Shown: positions 24,293-36,039, counted from the stretch's first letter. The stretch is DNA of 64,000 nucleotides from Lepus europaeus (GCF_033115175.1 NC_084827.1:25042001-25106000), one strand, 5' to 3'. A program made the numbers and translations. Notes: a model not told the origin generated them from the sequence alone.

Positions 24293-24435
24293 CTGTTAAT
24301 GGCTCCTTGCTTATGTAGCTCTCTGCTTTGCTACATGACTCTCCTCTGGTTTCTCTGTCCTCTTTGGCCATACTGTCTCTGCTGTTCTTCACACACACTC
24401 TCTCTCTCACATCCAAACTCCTGCTTTTTAAGCGG

Positions 24436-24748
24436 GGGAGGACTTTTATTTTCATTTTATTGGAGAGACAGAGAAAAACCCTCCATCTGCTGGTTCATTC
24501 CCCAAATGGCTGCAACAGCCAAGGCTAAGCCAGGCCAAAGCTGGAATCCCAGAACTCCATCTGGGTCTCCCCTGTGGGTGGCAGGGACCCAAGTGCTTGA
24601 GGCATCATCTGCTTATTCCCAAGGTGCACGTCTGTAGGACAGAGTCAGAAGCAGTGTAGACAGGACTCAAACAAGGTACTGTAATATAGGAATGTAGGTG
24701 TCTCAAATGGTGATTTGACTGCTGTGCCAAATTCCCACTCCCAAACCC
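24436..24748 (-). mobile_element. CSINE, diverged
   Basis: ATTTTATTGGAGAGACAGAG tail side; GACTGCTGTGCCAAATTCCC head side. Confidence 0.82.
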
Positions 24749-24764
24749 ATCTCTTCAAGTGACA

Positions 24765-25330
24765 CTCTACATGACCTCCAAATCCTTACTTCCAGCAAAA
24801 TTACCCCAAGATTCCAGACTCATCCATTCAAATGGACAGGTAATGCAGATGCAATGTATTTTAAACTGAACTCCAGAACCTGCCTGTACTATATTCCTTA
24901 TCCCATTTTGTGGAATTTGGGACCACCCATATGGCTCAGCCAGGAATGCAGATGTCAATCTAGACTCCTTTGTTTTTTGCCCCCTGCTCCCTACATTCAA
25001 CTAGCAACTAGGTTCTATGGAGTTTATGCTTTCCTAATCGCTGTTCTATCTGTTCTGATCTCTAAACCTGGGTAGCATCCATGCTTCAAGTTGGCATCCC
25101 TTCATTCTTAGATCATTACAGCAGTCTAATTGCTCTTCTGCTCCCAGCCTAGGCCTCATTGATTCCACCCTTCCATTTCTCAGTTACACAAATTGTATTT
25201 TAAAAATCTATATAAACATCATGCTACTCCTCCTCTTGCAGTCTTTCACTGTTCCTCGTGGCTTTCATAATTGAGTAGCTCAGGATGTGTTCCATGCCAG
25301 TCTTTTTATGCAGATGTAGAATATTTTCCT
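24765..25330 (+). mobile_element. L2 3' region
   Basis: CATTACAGCAGTCTAATTGC, CTCCCAGCCTAGGCC and CTTTCACTGTTCC follow the L2 3' order. Confidence 0.6.
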
Positions 25331-26068
25331 GACTTTCTGAAAAGCATTTTGCTAATATACGCATCTGTGGGCCAAATAGGCTTAGCATCTGGCTTAGAGA
25401 AACTTGGTAAACATGACAATGTGGTTAACCTCTAATTTCTAGTTTCGTATACAACATCGATGCCTCACAACTCTCACCTGTCTGGAAGGCAGTTTTTTAG
25501 CTCTAATCTTCCAATCTTTTTTCCTAGGGATTTTTGGAAAAGCTACAAGTTGGAATAACTAAGTAATAAGGGATGAGCTGGAACAATCAAAATAATCTAC
25601 ATATTCAACAGTTACTGTAATTGCTTAAATAAAATGTGGGTTGCATAATGATATGTAAACTATCTTCTCCTATTTGTGGAAAAAGTAGTTGTGTACATGT
25701 TCAGATATGCATTAAGGATTTAAAAAGACATACACTAAAGGGTCAACAGCCATTTTGTGTATGTGAGTTATGGAGATTCTATATGTTCTTTTGCTTAGAT
25801 GTACATTTATGTTCTTATTTTTCTTAATGATCACATCTAATATTTTTATTAAAAAGAAAAGCTCATGCAGAAACTATACAACATATATCTTTTTAGTATT
25901 CTTAACCCACCAAAAGTGTCAACACTAGAAAAAAATGAAATATTAACTTTTTGCCAAATTGTTTTTACAGAATTACATTAAATCCCATAGTTTCAGCCAT
26001 TCTCTGTGCTGCCCTGTTTCTTCAAAGTGAAATATCCTTCCCCATTCTCCACTTCTATCTTTAGATAT

Positions 26069-26069
<1 letters not shown>

Positions 26070-26107
<38 letters not shown>
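26070..26107. repeat. CT then CA dinucleotide repeat
   Basis: (TC)n passing into (AC)n. Confidence 0.92.
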
Positions 26108-26339
26108 AGTGATGGTCTTGTCTTTTCTTTAAAAATCATATTAAGTGTCACCACCATTGAGAAGCTTCCCTTGACCCTATTATGTCTGTTAAGTCAAAGG
26201 GCTATGGGTAATTGTGACTCACAGACCAAATCCATCCTACAGCTGTTTTTGCAAAACTGTGAACTAAGAAGAGTGTTTTAACTCTTCTAGAGGAGTTGGT
26301 TTCCCTAGGGTTCCTTCTTCTTTGAGCTGGAGGACACTT

Positions 26340-26575
26340 TCTAATTTGAGCTGGTCTCCCCAACACAGAACATAGTGCCTCATAGATAGGGGCCAATGGA
26401 TAAGTAAATACATGGATTCGTGAAGCAGTGGTGCTGTTCCCTCCTTGCCCTAGCATGTAAGTTCCCCAAGGACAGGGGTTTCATCTCCTTGGTTCACTGT
26501 GCATCTCAAGTGTCCAGAAGGGGATCTGGAACATTCAGTTACTCAGAAAATATTTGTGGAAGCTAAGTACATGCA
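26340..26575 (+). mobile_element. L2 3' end relic
   Basis: ATGTAAGTTCCCCAAGGACAG and GGTTTCATCTCCTTGGTTCAC fit the L2 3' terminus, ending near AAAATATTTGTGG. Confidence 0.6.
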
Positions 26576-28004
26576 TTGTAGTAGCATGTTTCTGAGTTTT
26601 GTGCATGTTCTTAGCTTTCAATATAATACTAATTGGTGATTAATGGAAATAAGAGTCCACCTGAAGAACCTCTCAGAAACAAAAGGGCAGAACTTTGTCA
26701 TGAAAGGAAGTAGTTGTGAGGTCATTTCAAGAGTATATCAGTTTACCCTCGTCTTTAGTGCATGTCATTATGGATACTGCAACCATTATTGCCTCTTCCT
26801 TTCACTCACTGGTAGCAACTGCCTCAGGGCATTTATTAAATCAAGATCCTGCTGACACTGAGTTATTAAATACCAACAGCAGCAGGGCCTGTGAAGCAAA
26901 TGAGACTCAGCATTCTGGCGCCATTGCAAATTAGGATGAGGTATATTTTCAGAGATTGACAAGTACGTATAAATCATAGCCTAAACACTTTGTCTGGTCT
27001 TGGACACCCTCTTTCCCAGTGAGTTAAAAGCTCTTTATAGAGGATGAGCTAATGAGCTTTCATACCAACTCTATGAGTTTGCTGAGAGTATGAACTAGGA
27101 TATCCATGCTGTGCTGAATAATGACCATCATGGTATCTTGCACGTTTGCAGTGCTGGATTCTGGAACAGCACACGCTAGCAATGTTTTTCCCTAATGATA
27201 AATGGATTCATTTAGTCTCTGATCTGTCATCCTTATCTTTATTTTGGGAAGTGCTTAGTAAGTGCATTCAGCTGTCTCCCAAGGCACAAAATACTCTACC
27301 AGGGCAGCCTTTTATTTTATGACTATTTTTAAATTTACTTTATATGAATGAAGTTAAATATCTTTTCCTTTGATTATTGTGTATAGCTGGTGCCTGTTTT
27401 TCTGCTGGACTATTTTCTTTTTGCTTTTTATTTTTTAAACTGTTTATTTAGTGATGCCAATAAGCCTTTGGCTATAATGTAAATTTAAAATGTGCTATCT
27501 CAAAAAATAATAAAATAAAATGCATAGGAGAAAATATGTCTTATTATCACTCGCTTCTGGTCAGAAACCAGGCCTAGCTCTCCACCCTAACCAGCTGCTG
27601 GCAAGAAAAGTACTGGCCTTTCCCTGCTCTCTCAGGAGAGCTGCCACCCAGTCCGCTTTTGGGATTCCTGCACTGTTTCCTCAGCGACCAGGAGGATGAG
27701 CAAACATTTGCTCTGCATCATCAGAATGGAGCTGGAAGCTGTTCACCTCTCATTCCTCCCCTTCAGTATGCTTGCACACAAGCAAGAATCAGGGTAAAAT
27801 ATGGTCTGTCTGGGTTTCTGTTCTAAATTCACATACACATACACCTTTTAAAAACCTAAACTGTAGGTTTTACTTCCTTAACAAACTGCCAACACTAATA
27901 GAAACAGAATTCACTCCAAAAGGAAAGAGAATCCCCACTGCTGTTTTAACAGTGGTGGTGGTGGGGTGGTGGGGTGGCTGTTGGAGATTTGAGTCTGGAT
28001 GGAA

Positions 28005-28125
28005 GCAGCAAGGTGCAGCGATGCAGAAGGGGCCATGGGTTTAGAGTCAGAGACACCCACCTTCAACTCCCTGCCAACTTAACATTTCTGCACCTCAGTT
28101 TCCTCATCTATTTAATGTCATTAGG
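28005..28125 (+). mobile_element. MIR fragment
   Basis: GTTTAGAGTCAGAGACACCC followed by TGCACCTCAGTTTCCTCATC. Confidence 0.65.
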
Positions 28126-29263
28126 AAAAGTGCAGTAGCCAACTTGGTTCAGAAACTGAAAGTCACCTGCCAGCCCCCTCACACCAAGCCAGGTCACTGA
28201 CAGCTCCTGGACCTCCGGAACTCTTTAAGTGGCTACATCAGTAGTTATTATTATTGATAAAGAGAATGGCTCAACCATAGAAACAGACAAAAAGAAATGG
28301 ATCCAAGAACGATTGGAGAAATTTCTAGCAAAGTACAATCCTCTTAATTGGAGAAAATCCAAAGCTCTTTACACAATGCAAACAATTGTTGAATGGGCGG
28401 CCCAGGGAGCCTGCCAAGACCATTGCTCTAATCTGCAGGATACAAAGGATACATCACTAATCACAGTTAATACAAAGGACTTTACAGAAGATTTATAGCT
28501 TTCATAATTGAGAATGGAGCACTAGAGTGGAGTGAAGGTAATGTCTGATATGTCTTTCTCTCATTGGATTCTAACACTTCTTGAGTGACAGGATAGAGTG
28601 GAATGATTGCTGGGAATCACCTGTAGGTGATTTTGTGGAGGTTAGCATCACCACAATTTGTATGGGACTTAAAAAAATGGCTGAGATCCACTGGACTAAG
28701 GCTTATCCCAGTAGACTTCAAGGGTAGACTTCACAGTGCATCTCTATCATCTGCTACAAGGTAACTCTGGATTTAGAGGGTTTATCTTCCTGTCATTCTT
28801 CCAGCATGGATTTCCTCTCTCCCAAGAAAATTCCTAATTTCCAACTTTTTTTCTTTCCATTAGTTGATTTTAGTAATAAATGAATGAATTGACTTATGGA
28901 TCCCTGTTAGCCTTCTGGAAATAGGGGGGCTTTTCATCTGGGTCCAACATCAGTGAATCCAGAATGGTAACAGCTACACTGGAGGTTCTTTCCTAGGCCT
29001 TTTAAAAGAATATTTTTCCTCAGCTTTTTAAAAGAGTATTTTAAGGACGTTCTTTATTCCAGTCCTTTAGAAAAAAAATCTGATCAGATTTTTTGTACAT
29101 GAAGACACAAAGAAAGGCAAATGCTAAGGACCCAAATTCTTTCTGGGTGAGAATGTAATATTTTTAATAATCTGCAAGGTTGCATACATTCCTGACAGAT
29201 GTATAAATGCACAGGAAAATATTAGTTTAGCTTTAAAAAAAAGGAAAAAACCCTCAATCTAAA

Positions 29264-29558
29264 TTTATTGGGATTATAAAAATAACAGCACATTTCATTA
29301 CCTTGTTACAGCTCAGAGTTCCCAACACATTCAGAGATATGAAGAGCATCTTTAACTGCTTCTTGCCAATACAAATCTTGTAAAATAAAAAAAGTTTATT
29401 TTCATATTTACAGAAGAAACATGCTGATTGTTTCTTAAAATTCTTTGTAAAGTCGAGGAACACTTCAAATTGAAGAAGCTATCTTAGAAACATCTCACAA
29501 TGCGTTTTATTTGATGCCACCAAAAACAGTTCTGCATCCTCTTCCACAGATCCTGTGT
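29264..29558 (-). other. LMOD2: LMOD2 3' UTR (extent tentative)
   Basis: Repeat-free AT-rich sequence downstream of the stop. AATAAA hexamers on the - strand lie at 29511-29506, 29400-29395 and 29269-29264. I cannot tell which is used, so the outermost is taken as the boundary. Confidence 0.5.
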
Positions 29559-29585
29559 TTATCGTAGAGCTTCTGGAACTTCCAC
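29559..29585 (-). CDS. LMOD2: LMOD2 exon 3 coding part (last 8 residues and stop)
   Basis: On the - strand, acceptor CCTGTTTTGTAG precedes GTGGAAGTTCCAGAAGC, which reads VEVPEALR and then TAA at 29561-29559. This exactly matches the C-terminus of mammalian leiomodin-2 as I recall it, and continues the exon 2 frame in phase 0. The coding part is only 27 nt, too short for ORF callers. The full protein is therefore 91 + 475 + 8 = 574 residues. Confidence 0.93.
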   Translation of the reverse strand: MEVPEALR

Positions 29586-30092
29586 CTACAAAACAGGGAG
29601 TTTTCTTCAATGAAACAACACAAATGATACAGTGGAAAATATCTGTAGGGTATGTCTCTAGCAGTATTCGCGGAGAAGAACTCAACACAGACTGATGATT
29701 TGCTGCATGGTTTCCAAAGTTTACATTATTAAGTCTGAAGTCACATGCAACTCTGGGAAAATGTTTAACAAGTGGTGAATGAATCCTTTTGCAATGTTAG
29801 ACTGTCTGATTTTTCTTTAGGGAAATTGGGGTTTTTAGATGTTGGGAGTGTCTTAAATGGTCCTGGACGGTAGAGGACTGAGACACCAAGAAGGAGGCCC
29901 AGGAGCTGTCAAATGGAAATGTGCTCACTTGTGTTCCTGCCCTAATGTTTCAGACTGGGTACACTTGCTCTCACATACCCAGACAGCTGAAATACTAACC
30001 AGCATCTGAAAGGCAACTTTGGTGCCACCACGCATTGGCCGCCGACCCACTGACTAACTCTGTGCCTGGATGTTTGCTCTCGGGTTACTTAC
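29586..30092 (-). other. LMOD2: LMOD2 intron 2
   Basis: A 507-bp GT-AG intron between the WH2-encoding exon and the 27-nt coding tail, free of recognisable repeats. Confidence 0.9.
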
Positions 30093-31517
30093 CCGCCTTA
30101 GCTGTCTTATGCTGCTTCCTCTAATTGCTTCCATGAGATTCTCATGAGCTGATCTCTGTGGGGTAGAAGGTCGGGAACTGTCTTCCATTTTCTTCTCTTG
30201 CACGGACCTCAGAGAATTCTTTATTTCCTTTAGGATATTGTTTGGCTGTTTCTTGACCTTCTTCCCTTTTTTCTTTTTCTGTCCATTTTGTAATGCCCTT
30301 TGGGCACTCTCTTGCTGTTTGATGACCTCTGCAATGTTTCTAGTGATGAGCTTTTTCTCAGGAGGAGGAGGAGGGGGAGGGGGTGGAGGAGGAGGTGGCA
30401 GCCTCTGTGGGGGAGGGGGTGGAGGAGGAGGAGGGGGTGTGGCCACAGGAGATGGAGGCCGGCCCCTCCCTGTCTGGACTTTCTTGGGGAGTTTTGGGGA
30501 TGACCAGGGCGAGTGTCTGGGAGAGGCATACGGGGAGGAGCCAGGCGTTCCTCTTTGCCAGACTTTGGTCCTAAGATTGGCTCCTCCATCAGACCCTTCT
30601 TGCTGCTTCTGCTCTTGCATCCGCTTTTGCCTCTGCTTATCCATGTTTCTTGTCAGAATGCTCGTCATGCTCATTCTTGGTCCTGGGAGCTCGAAGTGGT
30701 ACCCCAGCCGCAGCAGCGTCGTGTTCTCTTTCAGCAGCTTGACGATCTCCATCTCCACCTGGCTGCCCATGATGTGCCTCTGATTGTGGAAGCGCAGCTC
30801 CGTGAGCACCGTGTTGTGCTGCAGAGCTCTCATGATAGCCAGGATGCCCTTTCCCGTGATGAAGTTGGACTCGACGTTAACGTTGGTGATGTGCTCATTG
30901 ACTTTGAGCATTTCCGCAATGGCTATTGCTGCGCTGTCGTCCGCGTGCGTGTTGGCCAGACTGAATGTTTTCACCACCGTGTTGTCCTTGAGGGCGTCAG
31001 CAAAGCGGGTGAGGGTTTCCGTTGTGATGTTCTCTATATTGTTCAAGTTCACTTCGACGGTGTCGGGGTCGTTGTTTTTAATCTTTTCCAAAGCATCTTC
31101 GATGACTGTAGGATTCCCACTAGGGTGTATGGCAGCCGGCGACTCTGTCCTCCGTCCACTCGGGTGTGTGGCAGCCGGCGACTCTGTCCTCCGTCCACTC
31201 GGGTGTGTGGCAGCTGGTGACTCTGCCCTCCTTCCACTGTTGCCATTGGTCAGGTTGATGTTTTCTATTTGACTTTTAAATATCTTTGGCTTAGCATTGT
31301 CAGCACAGACACCATCACAATTGACAGTTCCATTGATACCTTTTGCAGTTTCGATGGCCTCTTCTTCTTCCTCACTGTCCTCTTCCTCACTGTCTTCTTC
31401 CTCCTGGGACTCCTCCTGCTCCTCTTCCTCTTCCGTGTACACCTCTTCAGAAACTTCACTGTTGCTCTCAGTGAAGATAAGCTCCTCCTCACTCTCCTCT
31501 TTGTCTTCTTCTGCAAC
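30093..31517 (-). CDS. LMOD2: LMOD2 exon 2 (leiomodin-2, residues 92-566)
   Basis: The main coding exon has 475 codons and acceptor TTCTTTAG|GTTGCAG at 31517. In order it encodes an acidic Glu/Asp/Ser stretch (about 93-145), a threefold 13-residue repeat (185-223), and the leucine-rich-repeat actin-binding domain (about 225-383, with [19 protein letters not shown]). A Ser/Pro linker follows, then two polyproline runs (about 452-477), a Lys-rich segment (about 505-517) and most of the WH2 motif (547-566, [18 protein letters not shown]). The exon ends at donor CGG|GTAAGT. A larger reading frame continues past the donor to a stop at 30056-30054, but the strong donor and a matching last exon show this is intronic. 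Domain order fits leiomodin and not tropomodulin, which lacks the polyproline/WH2 extension. Confidence 0.97.
30361..30445 (+). other. G-rich run opposite the LMOD2 polyproline codons
   Basis: The + strand carries GGAGGAGGAGGAGGGGGAGG and more, with two G-rich blocks separated by GCAGCCTCTGT. It encodes Pro on the - strand and satisfies simple G-quadruplex spacing on the LMOD2 template strand. Confidence 0.6.
31122..31238 (-). repeat. LMOD2: 39-bp tandem repeat, three copies, inside LMOD2 exon 2
   Basis: Three in-frame 39-bp units (31200-31238, 31161-31199, 31122-31160 in coding order) encode [26 protein letters not shown] and [13 protein letters not shown]. The last two units differ at 2 bases; the first is more diverged. 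Lies between the acidic region and the leucine-rich repeats. Confidence 0.95.
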
Positions 31518-31585
31518 CTAAAGAACATGTTGTCTTTATTAGCATTTTTAAACACATTCATTTAATTTGCAAAAGTAATTCAAGG

Positions 31586-31912
31586 GAGCCAGCGCTGAGG
31601 CATAGTGGGTTAAGCCACCTCCTGCACTGCCGGCATCCCATATGGGTACCCATTTGAGACCCAGCTGCTCCTCTTCCCATCCAGCTCTCTCAGAAAGTGG
31701 TAGCTGATGGCCCAGGTTCCTAGGGCCCCTGCAACCAAGTGGGAGACCTGGAAGAAGCTCCTGGCCCCTCGCTTCAAATCACTGCAACTCCGGCCACTGC
31801 AGCCAATTGGGGAGTGAACCAGCATATGGAAGGTCTTTCTCTCTCTTTGCCTCTCCTTCTCTCTCTGCATGACTCTGACTTTCAAATAAATAAATAAATC
31901 TTTTTTTTATAT
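31586..31912 (+). mobile_element. CSINE in LMOD2 intron 1
   Basis: Head GGGAGCCAGCGCTGAGGC, tail AAATAAATAAATAAATC. Only 70 bp from the exon 2 acceptor. Confidence 0.9.
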
Positions 31913-31920
31913 CAGGCAGA

Positions 31921-32274
31921 TTAATTAATTAATTTATTTATTTTATTTTTATTTTTTTGACAGGCAGAGTGGATAGTGAGAGAGACAGAGAGAAAGGTCT
32001 TCCTTTTTGCCGTTGGTTCACCCTCCAATGGCCGCTGCGGCCTGCACATCTCGCTGATCCGAAGCCAGGAGCCAGGTGCTTTTCCTGGTCTCCCATGCAG
32101 GTGCAGGGCCCAAGGACTTGGGCCATCTTCCACTGCCTTCCCGGGCCACAGCAGAGAGCTGGCCTGGAAGAGGGGCAACCTGGATAGAATCCGGCGCCCC
32201 AACCGGGACTAGAACCCGGTATGCCGGCGCCACAAGGCAGAGGATTAGCCTGTTAAGTCACGGCACCGGCCTAA
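31921..32274 (-). mobile_element. CSINE, young subtype, in LMOD2 intron 1
   Basis: Starts TTAATTAATTAATTTATTT, ends CACGGCACCGGCCTA. Opposite to the CSINE 8 bp away. Confidence 0.9.
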
Positions 32275-33135
32275 ATACATCTTTTTTAAAAAAGTAATTC
32301 CTGGCAAGAAATAGGAAAGTCTACAATGAAAACAGTTAACAATACTCTGCTTCTGATCTCTCCAGTACGTGTGACCAAGGTTAACGTTCTGTTGCATAAC
32401 CATCAATAGCTGTTTCTACAAACATCTCTTTTGTGTCCTACAGATATCCAAAGTTCAACTTCCTGAATAGAAATATGTTATCGTTTTGCCAATTTGAATA
32501 AATCAGTTGGAACCCTGACTTTGAAAACACTTAATAAATTTTTCTCTCTCTTGACTCCCAGAGTTGACCTTTTTAACTCTTTGCTCCTTACATTTGGCAA
32601 ATTTAACCTTTCCTTCTGGAATCACGCCCCTGTTCTTCCTTATTTCTCCATACCAAACAAACAAATGACAACAAAAATATGTAACGTGTAAATGAGTTCC
32701 CCTATTTAATGTTCAAAAATTCTTCCCCAAATTTGTGTCAATAGCAGTTATGATAGGAGCCATGCGTTCTTTGTCTGCCTTGTCTCAGTGAAGACAAAGC
32801 AGGGGTGTCATTCGCTCCCTATAGCATTTATTTACTCAGCAATAGAGCTGGGCACAGGGACTCAGAGGCTCCACAGACCATAGAGATGCTTCTCTACCTG
32901 TTCCTGATCTGGAAAAGGGGTTGCTGCTGCTCTGGACAGCAGGAAGTCAAACTCCGGGTCTAAGCAGAAAAATACTCATGTCACTCTTTTGGGCTCAGCA
33001 ACTTGAAACTTTTGGCTAGCTCAGGTTTAAATGAGATGGACTGCAGGAGACCAAGTGGGAAAGAGAACCATCCTTGGAAAGCACTAGATCTAGCCAGTAA
33101 TGCGGAACAGCAGAGAATGGTAGAAAATCTTGAAG

Positions 33136-33473
33136 CAGGGGCTGGCTGCTGTGGTGTAGTGGGTTAAGTCACTGCTTGCAGTGCCCATATCCCTCCCAGC
33201 TGCTCCACTTCTAATCCAGCTCCCTGCTAATGTACGTGGGAAAGCAGTGGAAGATGGCCCAAATACTTGGTTCCCTGCACTTACGTGTGAGACCTGGGAG
33301 AAGCTCCTAGCTCCTGACTTTAGATCAGCCAAGCTCTGGCTGTTGTGCAGCTCCGGCCGTTGCAGCCATTTGGGGAGAGAACCAGGGGATAGAAGATCTG
33401 TGTGTGTGTGTGTGTGTGTGTCTTCCTCTCTCCTTCTGTGTCTCTGCCTTTCAAATAAATAAATCTTAAAAAA
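33136..33473 (+). mobile_element. CSINE with target duplication
   Basis: AAAATCTTGAAG at 33124-33135 and 33474-33485. Contains a TG repeat (33400-33421) in its 3' part. Confidence 0.92.
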
Positions 33474-34019
33474 AAAATCTTGAAGAAAGCCACCGCTCAG
33501 TCTGATGGGCTTCAATTACTTAACATGTATCAATTATGGAAGGCTTTCAAGTAAACAGAATTTCATTGTATCTTTGTCCTTCCTGGATATAGGACTCGCT
33601 GTGTAATGAAGCCCAAGTGACTCTTTTTTTCTTGTTATCTTCTGTAATTTAAAAAGTCTTGAGATTATTGCCAAAATCCAATTTTTCCTCATGCAGTCTT
33701 TTTAGTTCTCCTTATCTTCCCTAAAGCCCTGGGGCATTCTCTGTCCTGGAAGCATATTCTTTCTTCTCCCTATATAGAAAATTCTTTTTGACCCGAAGGC
33801 CTGCTGCTGCCCGGGGCACGTGGATGAGCTTTGGAAAACCACACTTGTCTCCAGGTTTGTTTGCCCAGTTGCAATCACAAAATAGCTTTGAGTTATCCAC
33901 TTGTTTGGAGTGGCAGGCACCAAGTGATGGCCTGGGGAAGGGGTCAGCCACTCCTAGGATGACTAGTCCAGTCTTAATTTACTCACTTCTTTAGGAGCAA
34001 CAGGGAGAGGACCACTGCA

Positions 34020-34041
34020 TGTGTGTGTGTGTGTGTGTGTG
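34020..34041. repeat. TG dinucleotide repeat
   Basis: About ten TG units. Confidence 0.9.
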
Positions 34042-34499
34042 ATGTTTGGTGGCAGATGGCTGCAAGTCATAACCCAGCAGCACAAAAGAAAAAGCTGGGC
34101 TATAACCAGGCCTCTCATCCTATATGAGGAGGGTCAGGAAGCTTTATATGTGCCCAGAAGTGGAGCAAATGGATTAATTGACGGAAAGAAGAATTGTAGG
34201 CAGAGTTCACCTCACCCCCACACCACCCCCAATCCCTTTCCCTATAATTTTAGTCTGTGTCAGCTGAGTATATGTGTGTCTGTCAATGTACATTTTTAGT
34301 TGTTTTAGTATTTGAAGGAAAAGTATCTCAAAATCCAAGGTGTACTATCTTTTATGCCACTGTTAACTTTCATCCCCTTTGGTTGTTTAATGCCCCTTAG
34401 GCTCTGCCTGCAAGAGCTGTTTTCCCATCAAATTGTACCTGGAAAAATAATATCAAAAACTGCTCTCCAGCAATATGAGCTGTTCTGTGACATTTAAAT

Positions 34500-34710
34500 T
34501 ACACTTCATCCAGAAAGCCTTCACATTATCCCTGTAACATATTTTCGCACATCATTATCCCCTCTCCCACCCCCAGTATCTATTGCACTTTATTTGTCAT
34601 TTCTCCAATAGACAGTTGGGTGAGAGCAAGGGCCCTGTCTGCTTTGCTCACCTAGCACAATGCTTAGCATGTAGTAGGGCTTCAATAAATACTTGTTGAC
34701 CAAATGGGTC
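34500..34710 (+). mobile_element. L2 3' end
   Basis: GAGAGCAAGGGCCCTGTCTGC and CATGTAGTAGGGCTTCAATAA followed by ATACTTGTTGA is the L2 terminus. Confidence 0.75.
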
Positions 34711-35284
34711 TAAGCTGACATTGATCAATAACCACAGAGAGTAGAATCTAGACCTACGAAAAAGTATTGATAGGGGCAGGTGGGCACTGGGGGACAGATG
34801 GTTACCCTATTTGCCTGAGCTCAAGGAATTTCTCAGTATGCAGGGTTTTTGGGGCTAACATCTGTAGATGGTCCTGGACCATCTGAGATGGTCAATCACT
34901 TAAGAGGTGGACATTTGGAAGAAAAGCACCAAGAAGGGAGAAATGGGTCTAGAGAAAGGAGGTAGGATGTTGCAAAAACCAAACCTCGCTTCTTTTAAAA
35001 ATTACATAAATCTCCAAAAGGCCACTGTTTTGGATTTGAGGCCAGTTCTTTGGAGAATGGAGGTGGGAAGGTGGGGATAGGGAGGGAAGGTGGAGGGGGA
35101 AGTGGCAATAAGGCTGAATGAAGAGAAGGGGAATGTTGGTGCATTTGTCCTGGTCCTCTCCTTAGCATCATTACATGAACAAGGTGGCAAGATGCTTGTC
35201 TTTTTTGGTTCTGGTTTTCGTTCTGGTTCTGCCCATAAAGAAGTGTTTGACTTTCGACAAGTCACTAAACCCGCCTGTGTCTTA

Positions 35285-35490
35285 AGGAAACTATAGTTGA
35301 GTGGTTTTGAGCGTCACAGTTTTGGTATGTGTCGCAGTCACCTTGAGGGTTTGCTAGACCACAGATTGGGGGTCCCATCCCCAGCGTTTCTCATTCAGCA
35401 TTTTGTGAAGATTCCCAGAATTTGCAGTTCTAAAAAGTTCCTAGGTGCTGCTGATGGCTATGGGTCTAGAATACGCACTTGAGAGCTGTG
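35285..35490 (+). mobile_element. MER5A (hAT-Charlie MITE) relic
   Basis: GTCGCAGTCACCTTGAGGG, GGTCCCATCCCCAGCG, TTCCTAGGTGCTGCTGATGG and CACTTGAGAGCTGTGG keep the MER5A order. Confidence 0.7.
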
Positions 35491-35496
35491 GTTTCT

Positions 35497-35680
35497 GTGC
35501 CAATAGAGCTTAATTTGAATTTCAGTTCTACTTACAATCTGTTAGTCTTCAACGAGTTTCTTAACTTCTCCTCATCTCAGTTCTCATGTGTAGAAAGGTA
35601 AGAATGAAATGAAATCATGTGGAGAAACTTACTGGCACGAGTGCCTACGATCCAGCAAATACTCAAGCTAGGGAAGCAGA
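35497..35680 (+). mobile_element. MIR
   Basis: ATTTCAGTTCTACTTACAATC through CTCATCTCAGTTCTCATGTG to CCAGCAAATACTCAAGC. Confidence 0.65.
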
Positions 35681-36039
35681 CCGATGGGTTCCCAAGGCCC
35701 CTTGGTGCTCTAACACAGCCTACGTTTGTGTAAACCCAGTTGGGCAGATTTTCATTTGACAGCCATTGCAGTATTTTCAGAAACTGTTACAGAGCCAGCA
35801 GCCTGACCACTCAGACCCCCAGCTCCTTCTCACAGTCTGTGCTACCATTGCCTTTCCCTTCTGCAGCTGCTCCCCCACCACACACGCACACGCCAGCCCT
35901 CAGCTGCTTTGAGTTTTCGCTGTGGTGGAAATGGATTAACACCCTCCATCAGCTTCTTCTGCTCAGCCCTCCCTGTGACGACAGAGACAACTGGCCAGCA
36001 GGGAAAGTGTGGTGGGAAAAAATGAACTAGCCGAGAAAG

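Larger units (their letters stand above)
21811..24435. other. Intergenic with probable antisense L2
   Basis: Unique sequence to about 23.05 kb with a CTCF-like motif at 22402, then L2-like antisense sequence, then a TGTT-rich stretch at 24245-24292. No gene seen. Confidence 0.5.
25331..29263. other. Intergenic, CSINE-free
   Basis: Almost 4 kb without a CSINE. Holds a CT/CA repeat (26070-26107), L2 and MIR relics, and an 89-codon open frame at 28229-28498 that lacks an ATG near its start. No gene supported. Confidence 0.5.

Noticed and set aside
27310-27530. Possible antisense L1 text (GAAGTTAAATATCTTTTCC)
   Set aside because: Too short and diverged to annotate.
28229-28498. 89-codon open frame in unique intergenic sequence
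   Set aside because: It starts at GTG with no ATG in its first half, has no recognisable domain, splice context or poly(A) signal. Could be a relic; not called as a gene.
30238-30783. 181-codon open frame on the + strand with polyglycine
   Set aside because: It is the antisense shadow of LMOD2 exon 2; the glycine run is the complement of proline codons.
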